The notes beneath the pieces were generated by a model that searched no databases, was not told where the DNA came from, and was given only the letters and a program-made list of their open reading frames with translations. A program made the position numbers and the translations under genes. A stretch of DNA of 64,000 nucleotides from Lithospermum erythrorhizon (lineage: Eukaryota > Streptophyta > Magnoliopsida > Boraginales > Boraginaceae), in the NCBI GenBank assembly GCA_019722365.1, contig JADFUC010001380.1, forward strand, positions 496,001 to 560,000, read 5' to 3'. Below are positions 1 through 12,689 of this stretch, in pieces (the stretch's first letter is position 1; the number at the start of each line of letters is the position of its first letter).

Positions 1-2540
1 TTTTTTTACTTGATCATATATAAATTCAATACAACTTTATTTTGATCTTTCCATTTTTATCTCTTAATAAAGTATTTTTTATTTTCATAATTAATTAAAG
101 TATTTTTTCATAAAGTAACTTATATATTAGTAATAATCAAGTCCTTAATAAAATCTTTTTATACCATGATCGAAGTAAATTAAGATCAAGAAAGTAAATT
201 AGGACGGATGGAATATATATTTGTCAATCCTAATCATTACACGGTTATGAAAAGGTAATACTCCGTAGAATTTACATGGAATCACTAATTAATAAATGTA
301 TCAATAACTAACATATAGCATTCTAGCGAAAGTCGTTGAAAATAAGTAGAGTTTTATATCATTAAATGAGATAAGTGTATATATATGACCTGATGGAAGT
401 ATAAAATTAACATAAAAGTTTAGCGTAGTAGTTAACAAATTTTAATTTGAAATACTAAAACCATCTTAGTGTTTGATGAATTGATCATTCTTTGTGTTTG
501 AATCAAATAGAGTAAGAGTTTGAAATGTTACAAAAAAAGGGCATTAGACTATTTATAATGGACATGTTGGAAAAAACATTCAATAGTTTAAACCATTGTG
601 GGTGGGTGTTGAAAAAATTTGATTGGTGATTTGGATTAAATTGATGGAGAAAAATTAACGTGTTCGATTACTTGTGGCCAGCGTCTCTTCTTTAATGGTA
701 GCGTCCAGTCATGGTATATATTACTTTAATGGTAGCGTCACTGTTGCCCGACAAAGGAGAGTCGAGGCAACTCATGGAGTTAAATGCAGTGGTTGATTTA
801 TATTGGTTATTTGTATTTTCAAATTTCTTATCTCATTTTAATTATTTGTGATCAATTATTTGATAATAAATTAATTTTTTGTTTTAAATTTTTTATATCA
901 AAATTCATCATTTTCTCTCTATTTATAAATAGAGAGTTGGTTCATTTGATTTGGATATAAAAAAAATCAACCATTTTCAATATAATTATTCTATTATCCT
1001 TTACTAAACTTTTTTTTTAAATATATTTCAATATATTTTTAGTGGAATGGATACTAACCAACTATGTGATTATTTGTATTTAATTATAAAGGATAATTGG
1101 TATAATTATTTAATATAGTATTATCACTTTCTTTATTCTTATTTCATTATAAATGTTAATTGTTATAATTATTTAAACATAAAAATAAAAATATAAGTAA
1201 ATAAGAATATTAGTTAAAGAAGATGGTGGGTAGGGTCTTAAATTTTTATTAAACAAAATTATTAAAAATGCAAAAATGAATGAGTGTTGAATTATTATGT
1301 AAAAGAGAATATGGCGTGATGATGAGGAGTGAAAAATAGGATATTGAAAAAAGCCAATCATTATTACATAGTATATAAGACACTTCCAAATGTCTTAAAT
1401 TGCAAATTGGTCAAGAATGTAATGAGTATCAAGTCTCAACAAGTAACATGCATGGTAGGTCCACACACACCTCGCCATGCAGAGAACCAGAGAGGAATAT
1501 TGGCTTCAACAATGGTGCCAAACTTACACCCCTACAATTAAACATATGATTTGACACTCGTCTACATGTTGATCAATAAGGAATTATTACTTACTAGATT
1601 TAAATTTATTTATGCTGTAATAATTAAATTCATAGATACGAAGTTACGAGATAGACGATACAAAAATTTGGTTTCTTTACGTCTACAATTAAGGCTTATT
1701 TTAATTCATTATATGGAATGTCTTTGATTATATACGGAGTATAAATCATTTATAAAAATAAATCAAATTATATCTTTAGATATACTAAGTAATTTTTTAT
1801 ATGAATCACACATTACACATACTCAGAAAGGCCCCCTTCTTCGAAGTGGACATAGTAAATGGGTCACATTGGAGATTGGACTGGAGGTTATAGTCTGGTA
1901 GTTTGTGTTTGTTTGCGATATCACAGCTTGTTTCAACTTGTTCTTTTTATAATGTTGTTGAAAGGTTGGAATGATCGTCATTGCATTTGGTAATTTAGGA
2001 AGTTGTGTACGAGTAGTGCCTTCATATCATAGGCTCGTCTAGCTGAATGAGCTGATGTTCAATTTTTGTTGGGTGCATGCCTGGGTAGAAATGAAATAGC
2101 CTTGCTTAGAGTAATCATGCAGTTCATTAGGTTGTTTATATGCTTAGGTTCACTTTTGATCAGTTCATTTGCTTGATTCATCAGGAAAGAAGAAAATCAT
2201 TAAGGGTTCTTAAAATTTTTCTTAACCTCTACTAATATTTTAACTGATGCTAAACAAATTGAAATTCATTGTGGGATAAAGCACATTTGGAACAAATTTC
2301 ATGTGATTCCCTACTTTTTAGTACTGCTAGAACATTGCATTTGTGCATCAAGTTCACAATCCATTTTTATAAAACTTAAAACTCTTATAATATGAGAATT
2401 ATTGAACTCAGAAGGGACCCAACTAACTATCATAGGCTATGTATAGCTTAAAGTCATAATAAGTATGTGAAATGTGAAAATCAATGTATTCGTACATCGA
2501 CATCGAAACTAACCCAGCAACCATATATTTCACATTAGCA
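1..2540. other. Gene-free AT-rich intergenic region
   Basis: I see no supportable gene here. Open frames are short and low-complexity on both strands. A 16-bp unit ending in GGTAGCGTC is repeated at 690-705 and 724-739. Short CTCCGTA or TACGGAGTA scraps near 258 and 1733 resemble worn ends of Stowaway MITEs, but I could not pair them into elements. Confidence 0.6.
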
Positions 2541-4410
2541 TCATTTCATGTTCACATAGATAGACATTACATTATGAATATATAGCCCATGACATAAGAA
2601 GTATTCAATATTACATAGTAGTTTTTTCAGAGAACTACAAGTAAAGTTATTGTTGTATGGATGGAGAAGTGTATGGAAATTCTTCGATTCATTGCCCTGA
2701 TGAGGAAGGAGATTGACCAAGAACTCAGGTAAGACCGTGGATGCAAGCGAAACTGGCAAGATGAACAACAAAAGTGTGTTGTCTCGTGATAAAATTTGTA
2801 AGCACCACAATAGGTGTAAGAAGGCACGTAGGAGTATTAACATAAGCTTGTCATATTTTGAGGAGCCCTCTAACTCAGAATGAGCTGGGAAAAATATAGT
2901 TATCAGCCAAACATACAATGAATAATGAATAAAGGTTGTGAAAAAACAAAATCTAACATGTATATAAATGTCAATTAAAAATTACCTTTTAATGCACGAA
3001 AAGGGCGCTTCCTAGTCACAGATGCTCCAGCTGCTAGAGGCCTAGAATGGTCAGAAATTGCATCAATTACATGCACAACCTGAAGTAGTTGCACAAATTG
3101 TTATAAATGATTTAGTGAAAAACAACACCGTCAATTAAATGGAATAGTTTGTGTGGTCATAAAAATACCTCGATATTAAATGGAATGGTCGAAGGCTGTT
3201 AAGGCATAGCTAGACTGAATACATCTGTAGACGGTGTTACAGCTGAAATATTAACACATACATGAGATATCAAAATTATTGTAAAGAAAAAAATAAAGTA
3301 GCCAACCCCACAAATACCTGAAATATTAAAATTCTTACTGCTATAGTGCGAGTTATTTAAAACGGGTTCATCCTGAATAGCAGGTATGGTACAGTAGGAT
3401 CCTTGAGAGTGCATTAACCCGTTCGATGCTAAGAAGGAAGCCCGTTCTGCTGATAATGCATAAGAGAATTAACAAAGCGTAATTTAAAATAATTTCATTT
3501 TAATAGAACAAACAAATGAGCAGGAACGAACCCATCTAAATAGATAAAACAGGAAAATTCGCCCAGACCTGCAGTTTTCCTATGATAGATAAAAATGGAC
3601 ATCACCCACAAATTCCGGTCAGTGGTGTACTGGTGTAAGAAAGAAAGTGTAATGACGTGTTAGATTAGGAGGTGATCCGACGGCTACAATCAAAACCAAA
3701 CGACGAAGGTGATTTAACCATTGTGTGGTGAGAATTACAAATTGCCACCCGGGATTCAGGAGCACGGCGCATTTGAGCACTGGAAGTTTTTTGTGCATCA
3801 CTATCCAGATCAATTGATATTTCTTAATCTTAACAGTCCAGATGAAAGGGACGAGACCTTAAGATAAATTCAGAAAGGTAAAATACACAATTCCATAATC
3901 TATATTGAATATCATAATGCTCATAAATTACAAATTATGCCAAAAATAAACATAAGCCCAAAACTATCTAATGTGATAGATAACATACCAATATTCAGAT
4001 TAAAAATGATCAAAGTACTCCTAAACCAACAAACAAAAAACGATAACCATTTAATATCAATTTCAATAGAAACATTATTCAAATACATCAACCAAAGAAT
4101 AAAAAAGAAAATACCATTTCAGCAACACGAGAGCGCTTGTGAACCACGAGCCTTTGCTTACGAGATGCCTGCAACCTAATTATTAATTTTGCAAGTGTTC
4201 AAAACCAAACAAATAGTGGCTTGATTTACACGTAAACTTGAAGCAAAATTATATGATTGAAGATATGCAAGATGTTTAAATAGAAGTGAATTTTATGAAC
4301 AAAATTGTACTTGTATATGGGAAATTACATTAAAGCTCTGCTTGAAAAATATCAACAAAACAATAGTCTAAAATCAGAAGAAGAAAAAAGATACCTGAGT
4401 GATTATTTTG
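2541..4410 (-). mobile_element. Helitron-like relic (N-terminal helicase-gene fragment)
   Basis: On the minus strand near 2627-2830 the translation contains SYTYCGAYKFYHETTHFCC followed, after a +1 frame change, by NESKNFHTLLHPYNNNFT. Known plant Helitron helicase proteins have a Cys-rich segment of the type CxxCGAxxF...CC and then an ESKxFRxxxRxYNNxFxFTS-like segment, so the order and spacing fit a decayed Helitron gene. Two further exon-like blocks lie upstream on the same strand, each bounded by AG and GT: 2986-3079 (reads VVHVIDAISDHSRPLAAGAS and on) and 4115-4168 (reads ASRKQRLVVHKRSRVAEM). No Rep or helicase motifs follow, so the element is truncated. I did not find the expected TC 5' end or CTRR hairpin 3' end. 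The family assignment is an inference from short motifs. Confidence 0.42.
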
Positions 4411-5220
4411 AAGAACCTGAAACACAAACAAACATAGTTGACAATTTTAATCTGAAGTTTTAAATTGAACTACCTTATTGTTAATCTTGTATAAATGTGT
4501 TTCGCGCCGAGTCAAACACTTCGACTTTATTTAAGCAATATTTATAGCCATGATATGCAATATATAATAGCAGTTATATGTCTTAGCGATCTTCTGTCTG
4601 AGTATTCTATTATTTTATAATAAAATTATAATGAAAAAAAAATTAAAGAAAAAATAAAAGAAATAAGATGAAAAAGTTATCGTGGAAAAATAAAGATGTA
4701 GAATTTGTGAAACAAGCTTTTTATTTTCTCTTGAGTGATAATTACAGTGTTACGTAGTAGATAATATTTATAGTAGTAGTTTATGGATAATTTATCTTGT
4801 TGAGGCGGTTACACGATGAAGAATTTACTATAAAGTAAAATAAAAAAAATTTATCGGAAGTGTAAATAGGAAATACGTTAATTTGGAGCTTTGACTTTTA
4901 TGTCGTAGAAATACTGCGCATTATATATATAGTATAGATGATACATAATGTATCACTAAAACACATTATTAATTTAATAATAATACAAATAATTATGTCT
5001 CGAAATCCATTAAACTCAAAATATCGTTTTAGATTCCGTTCGAATCCACAAATCAATCTTTCTGACAAATTTCTTCGAGTCATTCCCCTATCTATTTTTT
5101 ATTACAATTCAGACTCGGTAAAAATTCGAACAAACATTTCCAGACACATTAATATCCCCACGAACGGCAGATGAAAAAATAGGAGGGAAATATCTGAAGC
5201 CGTACGATCAAATTCCACAT
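4411..5220. other. Intergenic region upstream of the tubulin gene
   Basis: This is AT-rich DNA between the Helitron-like relic and the tubulin core promoter. Overlapping short frames at 4898-5174 on both strands show no family features. It probably holds distal promoter sequence for the tubulin gene, but I cannot point to individual sites. Confidence 0.5.
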
Positions 5221-5223
5221 TGA

Positions 5224-5245
5224 TATAAATCCAACGCTTAGGGTT
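5224..5245 (+). promoter_or_regulatory. Tubulin core promoter: TATA box and telo-box
   Basis: TATAAAT lies at 5224-5230, and TTAGGGTT, the reverse complement of the plant telo-box AACCCTAA, at 5238-5245. A CT-rich stretch follows from about 5250, as expected near a plant transcription start and leader. Telo-boxes are known near the starts of plant translation and cell-cycle genes. Here the box is very close to the TATA box, so it may lie at or just upstream of the start site. Transcription probably begins around 5250-5260 (inferred). Confidence 0.55.
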
Positions 5246-5349
5246 CAATTTTCTCACTCTTCACTCTCACTCTTAATCATTTGAGTGAGATCTCCTTTTT
5301 CTTTCAAATTTCAAATCTCATTTTCCAGATCTCTTCACATTTTCATAAG

Positions 5350-6135
5350 GTATTAGTTAATTAATTAATTTATTCATTTATTTTATAATGTCTATTTATT
5401 TAACTAATATTCTGAGAAAATGAAGTAATTATTTATATTTTGAATATAAATGTTAGTATAATCAGTTTAGATTTTTTTATTAGCAGCATTTTAGTTTATG
5501 TTAAGTAATTTTTTAGCATTTTATTTGGATTTATGACTTATTTTTTGTTTAATGTTAATTTATAATTGATTTTCTGAGAAATGAAGTGTTGATTTAGTAT
5601 TTGAATGTGAATGTTAGTATAATGAGTTTAGATCTTTTGATTTGCAGCATTTTAGGTTATGTTTAGTATTTTTTAGCATTTAATTTAATTTATGAATAGT
5701 TATTTCTTAGATCTGTGGATATATTCAACAATTTCATGATTTTTTTGTGCAGTTTATTTGAATTTGTAAAAAATAGTTTCTTAGATTTGTAGATCTATTG
5801 AATAATACTACTAATTTTTCGCATTACATTTGAATTTATGAAAATATATTTTAGATTTATAGCATATATTGAATAATATTATGAACTTTGTAGCATTTTA
5901 TTTGAGGTTAGATCTGTGTTACCGGATCCAGAAATGTGTTCGGGTTAAGCATTTGTACGTCCATTGAACTTTTTGTGATTTCTCGTTATTCTAAGATGCT
6001 ATGCATTTAACGTAGTATGTTGTTATGTTTGGTGTTTTCTCATGCAGTTTTAAGTTAGATTCGAACACTTTACTGTTTGATTTTGATGATTTTTTTTATG
6101 AGTTAATGAGTGATGTGTTTGGTGTTTAATTGTAG
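5350..6135 (+). promoter_or_regulatory. 5' leader intron of the tubulin gene with enhancer-like motifs
   Basis: A donor (AAG then GTATTAG) at 5350 and an acceptor (TTGTAG) ending at 6135 define a 786-bp intron that ends 5 bp before the start codon. It is T-rich and contains four exact matches to TTNGATYTG, the consensus reported for intron-mediated enhancement in plants, at 5636-5644, 5707-5715, 5781-5789 and 5908-5916. Its first part is a tandem duplication with a period of about 161 bp (copies starting near 5410 and 5571). A leader intron is common in highly expressed plant cytoskeleton genes. The splice sites are inferred without transcript data. Confidence 0.6.
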
Positions 6136-6140
6136 GAAAG

Positions 6141-7942
<1,802 letters not shown>

Positions 7943-8604
7943 GTATCTGGAAGATAGGGGGCCGAGGATGTTGAATGGTTGTTTTCGCTATATGAGTTTC
8001 TGTTTTAAGTTCGTACATCTTTAACTTTTAATCTTGTGGTCTGTGTAGTTACATTCTCGTATGGTATTATTGTCATATGCAAGTTTAGTTATGCTTTATC
8101 TAGTTTCTTCTGCCTCGCTTTTCTGTTGAATGGTTGCTATTCACATTTGCTATTCCCTATTTTAGATGCTAAGGCCTACGGACAATAAAGACATAGTCTA
8201 TTGAATCATCAAGCACTGGATTGCAATAATGAATAGTTGAATACATTTTAAGTTTTTTACTCTTTCTTATTGCCATTTTCAGAACAAAATTATAGGTTGG
8301 AGGGGATGTTTCCAGATTTCATGGGACTCAAATCTACCTATGTCGCTGGCATTATTTTGTACAATTTGGTATTCTGGTTTTGTTGGTGTATTGGAAGGCT
8401 ACCAAACAAGTGTGGCAATAGACACCTGCTCGGAAGAACAACAGAAATGGACCCGTGGTAGAAGCAATGTGCGACTATCAAGAGAGTTTGTAAAGACGTT
8501 TGACGAGTGTGCTCTCTTAACATGCAGAGTGGTGCCTGTGGAAAGAATTGGTAAAACATGGATATATGGATTCCTAATTTGCACAACCTACATATATTAA
8601 AGCA

Positions 8605-9895
8605 AGCATGAAGATAATAACTAAGAAACATGGAAATAGCATGTATAATTCAAATACAAGTGAGCAAATATAGTTTGAACTGACACACTGAGCAATTAAG
8701 AATTATTAGGAAGTACATAGGCATGAAAATCATAGTTAAGAAACACGGAAAAAGCATGTATAATCCCAACACAAGTGAGCAAATGTACTTTGAACTGACA
8801 CATACTGAGAAATTTGGAATTATTAGAAAGTAAAAACATCTATTAATACTTGGTGATAAAAAGACAAAATAATGCTGAAAGATGACATTCTTGCAAATTT
8901 TCCATGCAATCAATGACATTACAATCAATTTACAGCCAAACACATACCTATATGGATATTCAGTTGCACCCCCATAAAATAATTTATTGACCATGTCAAT
9001 ACCTCCAGATGTGGCAAGATCAACCCCCTAGTATGCATATGCATGTAGAGCTATCAGGCAGAGTGGATAAGCTTGGGGACGCAATACTTGTGGTACCACC
9101 TTCAACAAGTAAAAGCTCAACATGTTAAGCTAAATAAAAACTTCAACATAAAAAGAAACCAGTCAAATAGGATGAGCAGGACACATGAAACAAAACGTTA
9201 TAATATGAGTAGAAGAACCATAATAATAAAGGAAACTAAATAAAAGAGAAGAGGAGCACTTGCATATAGTTCCCGCCACCTCTTGTTTATGGCATCCCTA
9301 TTAGAAGTGATTGACAAAGTTTTCCTGAGTCTCTTTTTTATGGCTTCCTTGTTGGTTGGGAACCACAACACAACGATACAATACTGAACATGGGATTGGG
9401 GGTCCAAATTGGCCTGGTGTGGGAAAAAGGTAAACAAACAGGGCAGTTGGTAATAAATGGTATGGAACAACAACGAGCGAAGAAATAAACAACATCAATA
9501 TGTATTTAAACTAAGCGTAATGAAGAAGAAGAAGAAGAAAAAAAGGCATGCAGTTAGGGATAATACACAGTTTCTCTAAAAAAAGACTTCTCCAAAAGGG
9601 CCTTTTGCTTATTCCAGACATGAGCAACGTTACCACGAAAAAGCACGAGCAACCTGTTAAAGCACCCAAAGGAGACGCGGATAAGTGACGGTTCGAATAA
9701 TAATATAAGCAAAATCATAGCACAACAATAATGGACACATGAATTTATAATTTGCATAGCATCCATACACACCTACTTTAAGATGATAATAGTTCAGAAA
9801 CATGGCCAGAGTGTGCATAATCCGAACATGAGCATGCCGATTTACTTCGAACCAACATATGCTTATCAATTAAGAACTATTTGAAAATAGAAACT
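8605..9895. repeat. Three diverged copies of a ~110-bp repeat
   Basis: Segments at about 8605-8715, 8720-8832 and 9772-9895 share the same order of words: GATAATA or GATCATAGTT, then AAGAAACAYGG, GCATGTATAATYC, GAGCA, TTTGAACYRACA and AATTAAGAAYTATT. The first two are in tandem; the third lies about 1 kb away. The copies are imperfect, which suggests an old duplication. I do not recognise the family. Confidence 0.6.
8948..9366 (-). pseudogene. Decayed exon-like pieces of an unrecognised gene
   Basis: The block 8948-9099 (minus) is bounded by an AG acceptor and a GTATGT donor. It reads VPQVLRPQAYPLCLIALHAY, a stop codon, then GVDLATSGGIDMVNKLFYGG and a few more residues. A second block at about 9240-9366 reads TNKEAIKKRLRKTLSITSNR followed by DAINKRWRELYASAP. 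Both look like real protein (mixed composition, flanking splice-like sites), but the in-frame TAG and the lack of a continuous model argue for a relic. I do not recognise the family. One of the 110-bp repeats overlaps the neighbourhood. Confidence 0.4.
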
Positions 9896-9899
9896 TCAA

Positions 9900-10083
9900 T
9901 TTGTGTGAAAAGAAACCCCATACGTGCCTTCTGTACATGACATCTATTTGGAAAAGAATCCAACAAGAGCTCAATCCAAAAAGAAGTGGTTTGAAGAATG
10001 CTACAACTTGAAAAATGATTGTGGATATTTAATTTTACTAAGGTTTTTTCTTATAGAAAGTGCGATTGGTGCTGCATTTCTTT
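9900..10083. other. Intergenic spacer
   Basis: I see no gene in this short stretch. A 71-codon plus-strand frame spans it and its neighbours but shows no family motif and ends inside a repeat. Confidence 0.4.
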
Positions 10084-10843
10084 GGCTCAACCATATGTAT
10101 TTTAAAGCAAAGAAATACATATGGTTAATGAAGTTATAACTATATTCTAAATCGATTTATACATAATTATTAAGGAAAAAAGTCCAACTCTTCTTAGTTA
10201 GGTAAAATTCTTCATCACTATGAACAAGATATCATAGTTCGGATCGATGATTTACAGCAAAAGTACTCAGTTGTATTTCTAGCCTACAAATTACTATGTA
10301 ACTTTCATACATTTCATCTGAGTTCTAATAATTGTAATGGGATTATGTAAAGATTACTAACATACTTATAGGCAACTATGTAGCAGAGCGGATGAACTTA
10401 TTCATTAAATTTACATTTACATTTCACTACAATTAACAACAAACAACAATACGATAAAATAGCACAATACAATATTCAATATCAACTTATCCAAACGCCG
10501 AAGCACATATATTCATAATGTTACTACTCAATCTACATGTTCATTTCAGTAAAATAACTGATATACTTGCATACCCAAATGAAACTTCCACACAAAGAAC
10601 CAATCTTTTCCCACAGAAGTTCAAAATCTGAACACTTAAAACCTTTTCAAATCTTCAACACCTTACACCCTTTATGAACACTAAACACTACTCAACAAGC
10701 CTCCAAAATCATACAAATTCAATCTTTATTACATGAACATTAAACAAATCAACATACAACTCATCAACCAAAAAGTATTTTAAAGCAAAGAAATACATAT
10801 GGTTAATGAAGTCATGACTATATTCTAAATCGATTTATACACC
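10084..10843. repeat. Pair of ~70-bp near-identical direct repeats, one with a hairpin
   Basis: The sequence from GTATTTTAAAGCAAAG to CGATTTATACA occurs at about 10097-10162 and again at about 10773-10842 with two or three differences. The left copy extends into a 14-bp inverted repeat, AACCATATGTATTT / AAATACATATGGTT, at about 10088-10127, able to form a hairpin with a short loop. The right copy has lost the left arm. The 600 bp between them are AT-rich and non-coding. This could be a small transposon remnant or a local duplication. Confidence 0.55.
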
Positions 10844-12689
10844 CCATTCCTTAAATATGTTTTCAGATATAATGACGCATGGTTTTTTCTTGTTGATTAA
10901 TTTTACCTCTAACAGTAGGCCTTCAAGGAACATCAATGTGTAGAATTTTTGGTTGTATGTATTTGGTATGATAGTTTTCACTACCATTGCTATACTGTGA
11001 ATACATTTATTGTAGGTATGAACAAGTAATTTTAAGATTTCTTTTTTTAAATAAAAGTTCTTCTTTTTCTAGCTGGAGATGGAAGTGTATATGCATTTCA
11101 TTGTTTGCAAGCCTCAATATTTTATAAAAAACATCACACTAAACCAAATTTAATATTCAATGGGTGTAAGAGTTTCCAAATCTAACAACCAAAAATGAAT
11201 GTCAAATCTTGATCCGACAAAGCTCTTTATATATAAAGTTTAATATGTGTTCGACCAAATATATAAGCCTTTAAACGAGCTTAAGTCGAGTTAAATGCAT
11301 ACAAATGTCTCTGCTGGATAATAAATTGGTAAAATAGGTACAGTATATGTCTATATGGCACTGAAAACGTCTAAAACAATCATCAGATACAAGATTTTAC
11401 TATGTTTCATGTTTGATCCCATTCGTAATCTTCTACAATGTTTTTTTTGTCACTAAAATACACTACTATTTAACGTTACTCGAGTGTTTCTCAAATCTCA
11501 TATTGTTAATTTTCCTGTCACAATGTACATTAGTCATCAATACATATAGAAATAAGAGGGAGTGGATCTCCTATACCACAATCACATTATGATTGGGTAA
11601 ACTCATTTTTGAGTGTGTGAGAGATACTATCCCATTTATGTATCAAATCCTGATATAAGAACACGTGTCAAATTATCATGTATTGTTGAGTTAGTGAGCC
11701 CCAATATTTTATAAAAAATATTACGCTTGTCAAATTTTTATTAATATGTCAGTAATTGATATATCAAATGAGATAAATGATCTCTTCTATTTTTTATAGG
11801 AAGAAGCTTGTTTATAAGATGTAGATTTTATTTATCTTAAAAGGTGATATCCAGACACCTTTTAGTCTATTAACAAAATTTTCCTAGATACTCCAAACAC
11901 GTTTTACTCTATTAACAAAAGTTTCCTAGATTCTCAATCATCATGAAGTCTAGGGAAACTTACCGTTTACCTTTCCTTATGAATAGCCAAAATTAACCAA
12001 ATCAGCCTCTAAAGCTTCAATGCTACAACAAACTATTTAAAAAGTGTAACAAATCTCATTAATATGCTTAGACATCTATATTAATGGATAAGGTTGCATA
12101 ATTTTACTTACCAACCTAACTTACACCTCACCACCTACTTTAGTAACTAAAAGCAATCTTCCCCCAATAATAAAATGAATGAAAGAAAGAGATCACAGAA
12201 AGATAATGCTGAATATCCTATAACTTTAGGAGCAGTTAAATATATCCTTTGAGCTAATATCTTATCCAACTACCAATAAAAGATCCATGCAAAAGATAGG
12301 TGGATTGAATTTGTATGCATTTCATATGTTGATGTAGTTCTTTAGTTACAGCAGGATGACATGATCAATGCATTCATCAGTGCAAACAATGCAAGTCCAG
12401 AGCCAGACTAACATAAGAGACTGATTTGAGTAAGTCTAAATCCAGAGTAAACATATGTTAGAGAAAGTCCTACTCTACCAGCAGTATTCTTCGTCTCTTT
12501 TGAGATGCTACGCGTTCTGGAACATATGAATCGCCTCTTTTAGGACTTTGTCTAACAATGGATGAGAAAGAATGATCACTTAAACAACACACTACGTCCC
12601 TCCTCTTAGTTTATGTAATTAAAAGGGATACTTGCACAAAAGGCTCGAACTGGCTGAATAACCCACTCGAGTATCTTTCAGTTGGGAGG
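10844..12689. other. Intergenic region
   Basis: I see no gene. A CCTCAATATTTTATAAAAAA-like segment recurs near 11112 and 11698. A 42-bp tandem duplication is listed separately. The last few hundred bases are the 3' flank of the minus-strand MED26 gene and probably include its 3' untranslated region. Confidence 0.5.
11856..11939. repeat. 42-bp tandem duplication
   Basis: Two units start with CACCTTTTAGTCTATTAACA at 11856 and CACGTTTTACTCTATTAACA at 11898. Both continue with AAANTTTCCTAGATNCTC. The period is exactly 42 bp, with a few substitutions. Confidence 0.75.

Noticed and set aside
4115..4168. Similarity of RLVVHKRSRVAEM (minus) to the basic region of PIF-type bHLH factors.
   Set aside because: The HNLSERRRRD continuation and the helix-loop-helix exons are absent; the match is too short and lies within the Helitron-like relic.
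8340..8600. An 86-codon plus-strand frame downstream of tubulin.
   Set aside because: No family features, no promoter, and overlapping frames on the other strand; it probably reflects chance openness or 3' flank.
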